A DNA stretch of 25,950 nucleotides, taken from positions 1 through 25,950 of the forward strand of contig CAZIHW010000147.1 of assembly GCA_964539045.1 (NCBI GenBank). The letters are read 5' to 3'. Shown here piece after piece: positions 23,924 through 25,950 of this stretch. Below the pieces are notes generated by a model. The model was not told the origin of the DNA. It saw only the letters and a program-made list of their open reading frames with translations, and made no database searches. The DNA comes from UBA1227 sp964539045 (GTDB taxonomy: Bacteria; Bacillota; Clostridia; Oscillospirales; Acutalibacteraceae). The translations under genes and the position numbers were made by a program. Numbering within the stretch: position 1 is the first letter of the stretch; each line of letters opens with the position of its first letter.

Positions 23924-23989
23924 GTAATTGACTTGGTAAAATCTACGTATCCCGGAAGGGTTCCAAAAGGATATTGGATTAAAGACTGA
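23924..23989 (+). pseudogene. Open frame without a start, probable gene remnant
   Basis: A 21-codon stretch ends in TGA and reads VIDLVKSTYPGRVPKGYWIK followed by D. It looks like the C-terminal end of a real protein, but there is no start codon with a ribosome binding site, and the frame is closed upstream inside the 52-residue gene. It may be the remains of a deleted larger gene such as a toxin. Confidence 0.35.
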
Positions 23990-24031
23990 GTTATTATTAT
24001 TCACACCAAGCCGAGCAGAGAGTTGAGGGGA

Positions 24032-24181
24032 ATGACAGCACCTACGCAATTTGCTGTTACAGAAAGCGAAGAGATTTATGGAGTTACTCCTATGATGTAT
24101 GACTTGTCAATTAGTGACATGAAGAAAATTATAAGAAAAAACAGGTTGCTTTGGTTTCCCAAAGTAACCTGTTTTCATTAA
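24032..24181 (+). CDS. Small open frame (49 codons) running through a terminator, possible truncated gene
   Basis: The ATG at 24032 has GAGGGG just upstream (1-2 nt from the ATG, too close to be ideal). The peptide begins MTAPTQFAVTESEEIYGVTP. The last 13 or so codons lie in the terminator hairpin at 24140-24176, so the natural gene was probably longer or differently ended. It is either a remnant of a deleted gene or not translated. Confidence 0.3.
   Translation: MTAPTQFAVTESEEIYGVTPMMYDLSISDMKKIIRKNRLLWFPKVTCFH
24140..24176. terminator. Bidirectional terminator between accessory genes and the THEP1-like gene
   Basis: A 14-bp stem (AACAGGTTGCTTTG with CAAAGTAACCTGTT, one G-U pair) is flanked by TTTTC on the plus strand and TTTTTTCTTATAATTTT on the minus strand. 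The minus-strand U-tract is stronger, fitting the end of the sensor kinase/THEP1 transcript. Confidence 0.85.
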
Positions 24182-24187
24182 GTATAC

Positions 24188-24727
24188 TTACCTTAAAAGC
24201 TCAAGGACCTTTTCGGGCATCTCATCCCGGTTTTCCTCATCGACCTCGATAAGTTTTACCTTCGGGTGGTTTCTTATGTTATCAAGAAAACCTCCCTCCC
24301 TTTTTTGGACAACCCCGAGTATCGGCGTATCTCCGTATAAAGCTTTCATGATAGATGCATAAAATAAAGTACTGTTGGCCTCCCTCAGTCCTATCTCATC
24401 CATCAAAATGAGATCCGCCCCGGACAAGGATTCATCATCGAGTAACCTTGCCCCGTACTCATCAAAAACATTCTTCTTTGACTCGTAAACTCTCTGTCCG
24501 TCTATCCAGCCACGTCTGAAAGTACAATTTGATTCGCTTACTTTTTCTGTCCCGTCTGCCCTGACAATATGTATACTATCCCAACCGTTTTCATCCAGAG
24601 GTCCGGAGATGGTCTTAAATCCACGGATTTTCAAGTGTGGATTTTCCGATTTCAGTTCATCCACAACTCGATTTATAACCGTGCTTTTCCCCACCTGTAT
24701 ACAGCCGGTCAAGAATACATGTATCAT
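24188..24727 (-). CDS. THEP1-type nucleoside-triphosphatase
   Basis: 179 residues, typical of the family (about 170-190). Walker A GCIQVGKST is at 8-16 and Walker B LILMDEIG with Asp110-Glu111. The FLTG...IRGFKT start and the ILGVVQKREG-x-F segment (about 155-166) are characteristic of THEP1 enzymes, which hydrolyse NTPs slowly and whose cellular role is unknown. The gene starts inside the kinase stop codon (ATGA overlap at 24724-24727), so its translation is coupled to the kinase. The pairing suggests a link to the two-component system, but this is inference. Confidence 0.88.
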   Translation of the reverse strand: MIHVFLTGCIQVGKSTVINRVVDELKSENPHLKIRGFKTISGPLDENGWDSIHIVRADGTEKVSESNCTFRRGWIDGQRVYESKKNVFDEYGARLLDDESLSGADLILMDEIGLREANSTLFYASIMKALYGDTPILGVVQKREGGFLDNIRNHPKVKLIEVDEENRDEMPEKVLELLR

Positions 24728-25950
24728 TTCTTTTCCTCCAAAGGAAGTCTTATAACTACTTTAAACAAATCTCCGTCAGATGAAATTTTAACATTTCCGC
24801 CCTGAAGCTCTGTCAAGCTCTTTGCTATGGAAAGACCGAGTCCGGATCCCTCAGTAGTTCTCGAATCGTCGCCTCTGACAAATCTTTCATACAAGTGTTC
24901 AACATCGAAATCGAGTTCATCTCTTGAGACATTTTTCATTGATATAACAGCGAATCGATCTTCCGTTTCAAGGTTCAGATATACGCGGGTTCCCGGCATA
25001 GCATACTTCTTAACATTAGAGAAAAGATTTTCTATTATCCTGTATGTCTTCTGCCCGTCGGCCACCACCATGACATCCTCATCCGGAACCGTGCATCTCA
25101 AGTCAAGGTTGTTTTCCTTGAGAGCTTCCTCGTACTCTCCGAACAATTGATCTATCAACTGATTCAGGTTTATCTGAACAAGAACAAGCTTGACAGCGCC
25201 GGCAGAAGCCTTGGAAGCTTCAACCAAATCGTCTACAAGAGTCTTAAGTCTGTTGGACTTCTCTTCCAGCACACCTATATACTCGACTGCATTTTCGTCT
25301 TTTATATCACATTGTTTTAACAAGTCTGTATATGTGATTATGCTTGTAAGCGGCGTCTTCAAGTCGTGCGAAACATTTGTTATAAGTTCCGTTTTTGTAC
25401 GTTCGTTCTTTACAGCCTCATCTATAACCACACTTAAGCCGTTAGTTAAGTTGTTGGTTCTATCAGCCATTGTGCGCAAAGCAACCGGTACATTTTCGGT
25501 ATTTATATTGAAACCGAACTCACCTTGCTCGGCATCATAAAGGGCTGAATTTATGCTATCCAACGCGGAAGTGAGTCTATATGTGTAAGCAACGGCAATC
25601 ACAATCAATATGGCCCACACTATACACCAGAGGCATATTGACTCAAAGCTTGGACCCATAAGAGAAATGCAGATACCAATCACAAACGTCAAAAACCAAA
25701 AAGCGATTAATGGATAAAGAATTCTCTTCCTTATGCTCTTGCCCATAATTTTATTGTTATCGTTTGCATACCATTGCTTAATCTTGCTGATGTTTTTGAT
25801 TAACAGCTTATATATCAAAGTATTTTTCAAAAACATTTTATTCTTTACAAGTCTGGATGTTGACATAATCCATTCTATGAATATAAGATTTGCAACAACA
25901 GCCAATGCCGAAACCAACGTAAAATATGAGTTTGCCGGATAAGCCCAAAC
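24724..25950 (-). CDS. Sensor histidine kinase, 5' end outside the window
   Basis: The reading frame stays open to the window edge, and the nearest candidate start (TTG 25917) has no ribosome binding site and cuts into a hydrophobic segment, so the gene is partial. Visible are a membrane segment at the edge, a charged loop, two more membrane segments (about 65-110 counted from the TTG), a HAMP-like linker, and HisKA with the phospho-accepting histidine in SHDLKTPLTSI (codon at 25366-25368). The HATPase follows with N box RIIENLFSNVKKYA and G2 GSGLGLSIAKSL. The usual DxGxG box is replaced by a SMKNVSRDEL segment, a variant known in a branch of Firmicute kinases. The cognate regulator is probably upstream, outside the window. 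Confidence 0.9.
   Translation of the reverse strand, partial: VWAYPANSYFTLVSALAVVANLIFIEWIMSTSRLVKNKMFLKNTLIYKLLIKNISKIKQWYANDNNKIMGKSIRKRILYPLIAFWFLTFVIGICISLMGPSFESICLWCIVWAILIVIAVAYTYRLTSALDSINSALYDAEQGEFGFNINTENVPVALRTMADRTNNLTNGLSVVIDEAVKNERTKTELITNVSHDLKTPLTSIITYTDLLKQCDIKDENAVEYIGVLEEKSNRLKTLVDDLVEASKASAGAVKLVLVQINLNQLIDQLFGEYEEALKENNLDLRCTVPDEDVMVVADGQKTYRIIENLFSNVKKYAMPGTRVYLNLETEDRFAVISMKNVSRDELDFDVEHLYERFVRGDDSRTTEGSGLGLSIAKSLTELQGGNVKISSDGDLFKVVIRLPLEEKK

Overview
The window looks like a chromosomal segment of an endospore-forming, low-to-moderate GC Bacillota of the class Clostridia. The evidence is the spoIIAA-spoIIAB-sigF operon, a dipicolinate synthase pair (dpaA-dpaB), AddAB rather than RecBCD, a LytR-CpsA-Psr envelope protein, strong AGGAGG-type ribosome binding sites, several TTG starts, and an RNase P RNA on the minus strand. 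No species can be named from the sequence alone.

Layout. Positions 1-521 (minus) hold the first codons of a probable RecD2 helicase and the RNase P RNA gene rnpB. Back-to-back promoters at 526-570 separate rnpB from a plus-strand LCP protein (605-1837), which is followed by a small membrane protein (1956-2588) and a bidirectional terminator. Positions 2650-13792 are a long all-minus block. Read in its transcription direction it is murC, an L,D-transpeptidase, a long-chain acyl-CoA synthetase, terminator, spoIIAA, spoIIAB, sigF, a DUF5696-type lipoprotein, a small protein, lepA and hemW. A divergent intergenic region (13793-13989) with an array of TTG...CAA dyads and a sigma-K-like promoter then leads into plus-strand dpaA-dpaB and addB-addA. 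AddB appears to be made from a leaderless mRNA. Positions 22120-24181 are an accessory stretch of small AT-richer genes: a 62-aa protein, a soluble PASTA-like protein, three very small immunity-like or SH3-like proteins, and two apparent gene remnants. The window ends with a minus-strand sensor kinase (5' end outside the window) translationally coupled to a THEP1-type NTPase.

How the genes fit together. The early forespore switch (SpoIIAA/AB/SigF) and the late mother-cell dipicolinate step (DpaAB) lie on either side of an envelope cluster (MurC, L,D-transpeptidase, acyl-CoA synthetase). AddBA is a complete double-strand-break repair nuclease-helicase with its catalytic and Fe-S residues intact.

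The most unusual signal is structural. At least five gene ends (hemW, DUF5696 lipoprotein, L,D-transpeptidase, murC, dpaB), and possibly a sixth, carry short tandem duplications (12-19 bp units, 2-4 copies) that begin inside the last codons, include the stop codon and continue into the spacer. A related five-copy 14-bp degenerate array lies in front of spoIIAA. These were found by eye and need a genome-wide count with a shuffled control.
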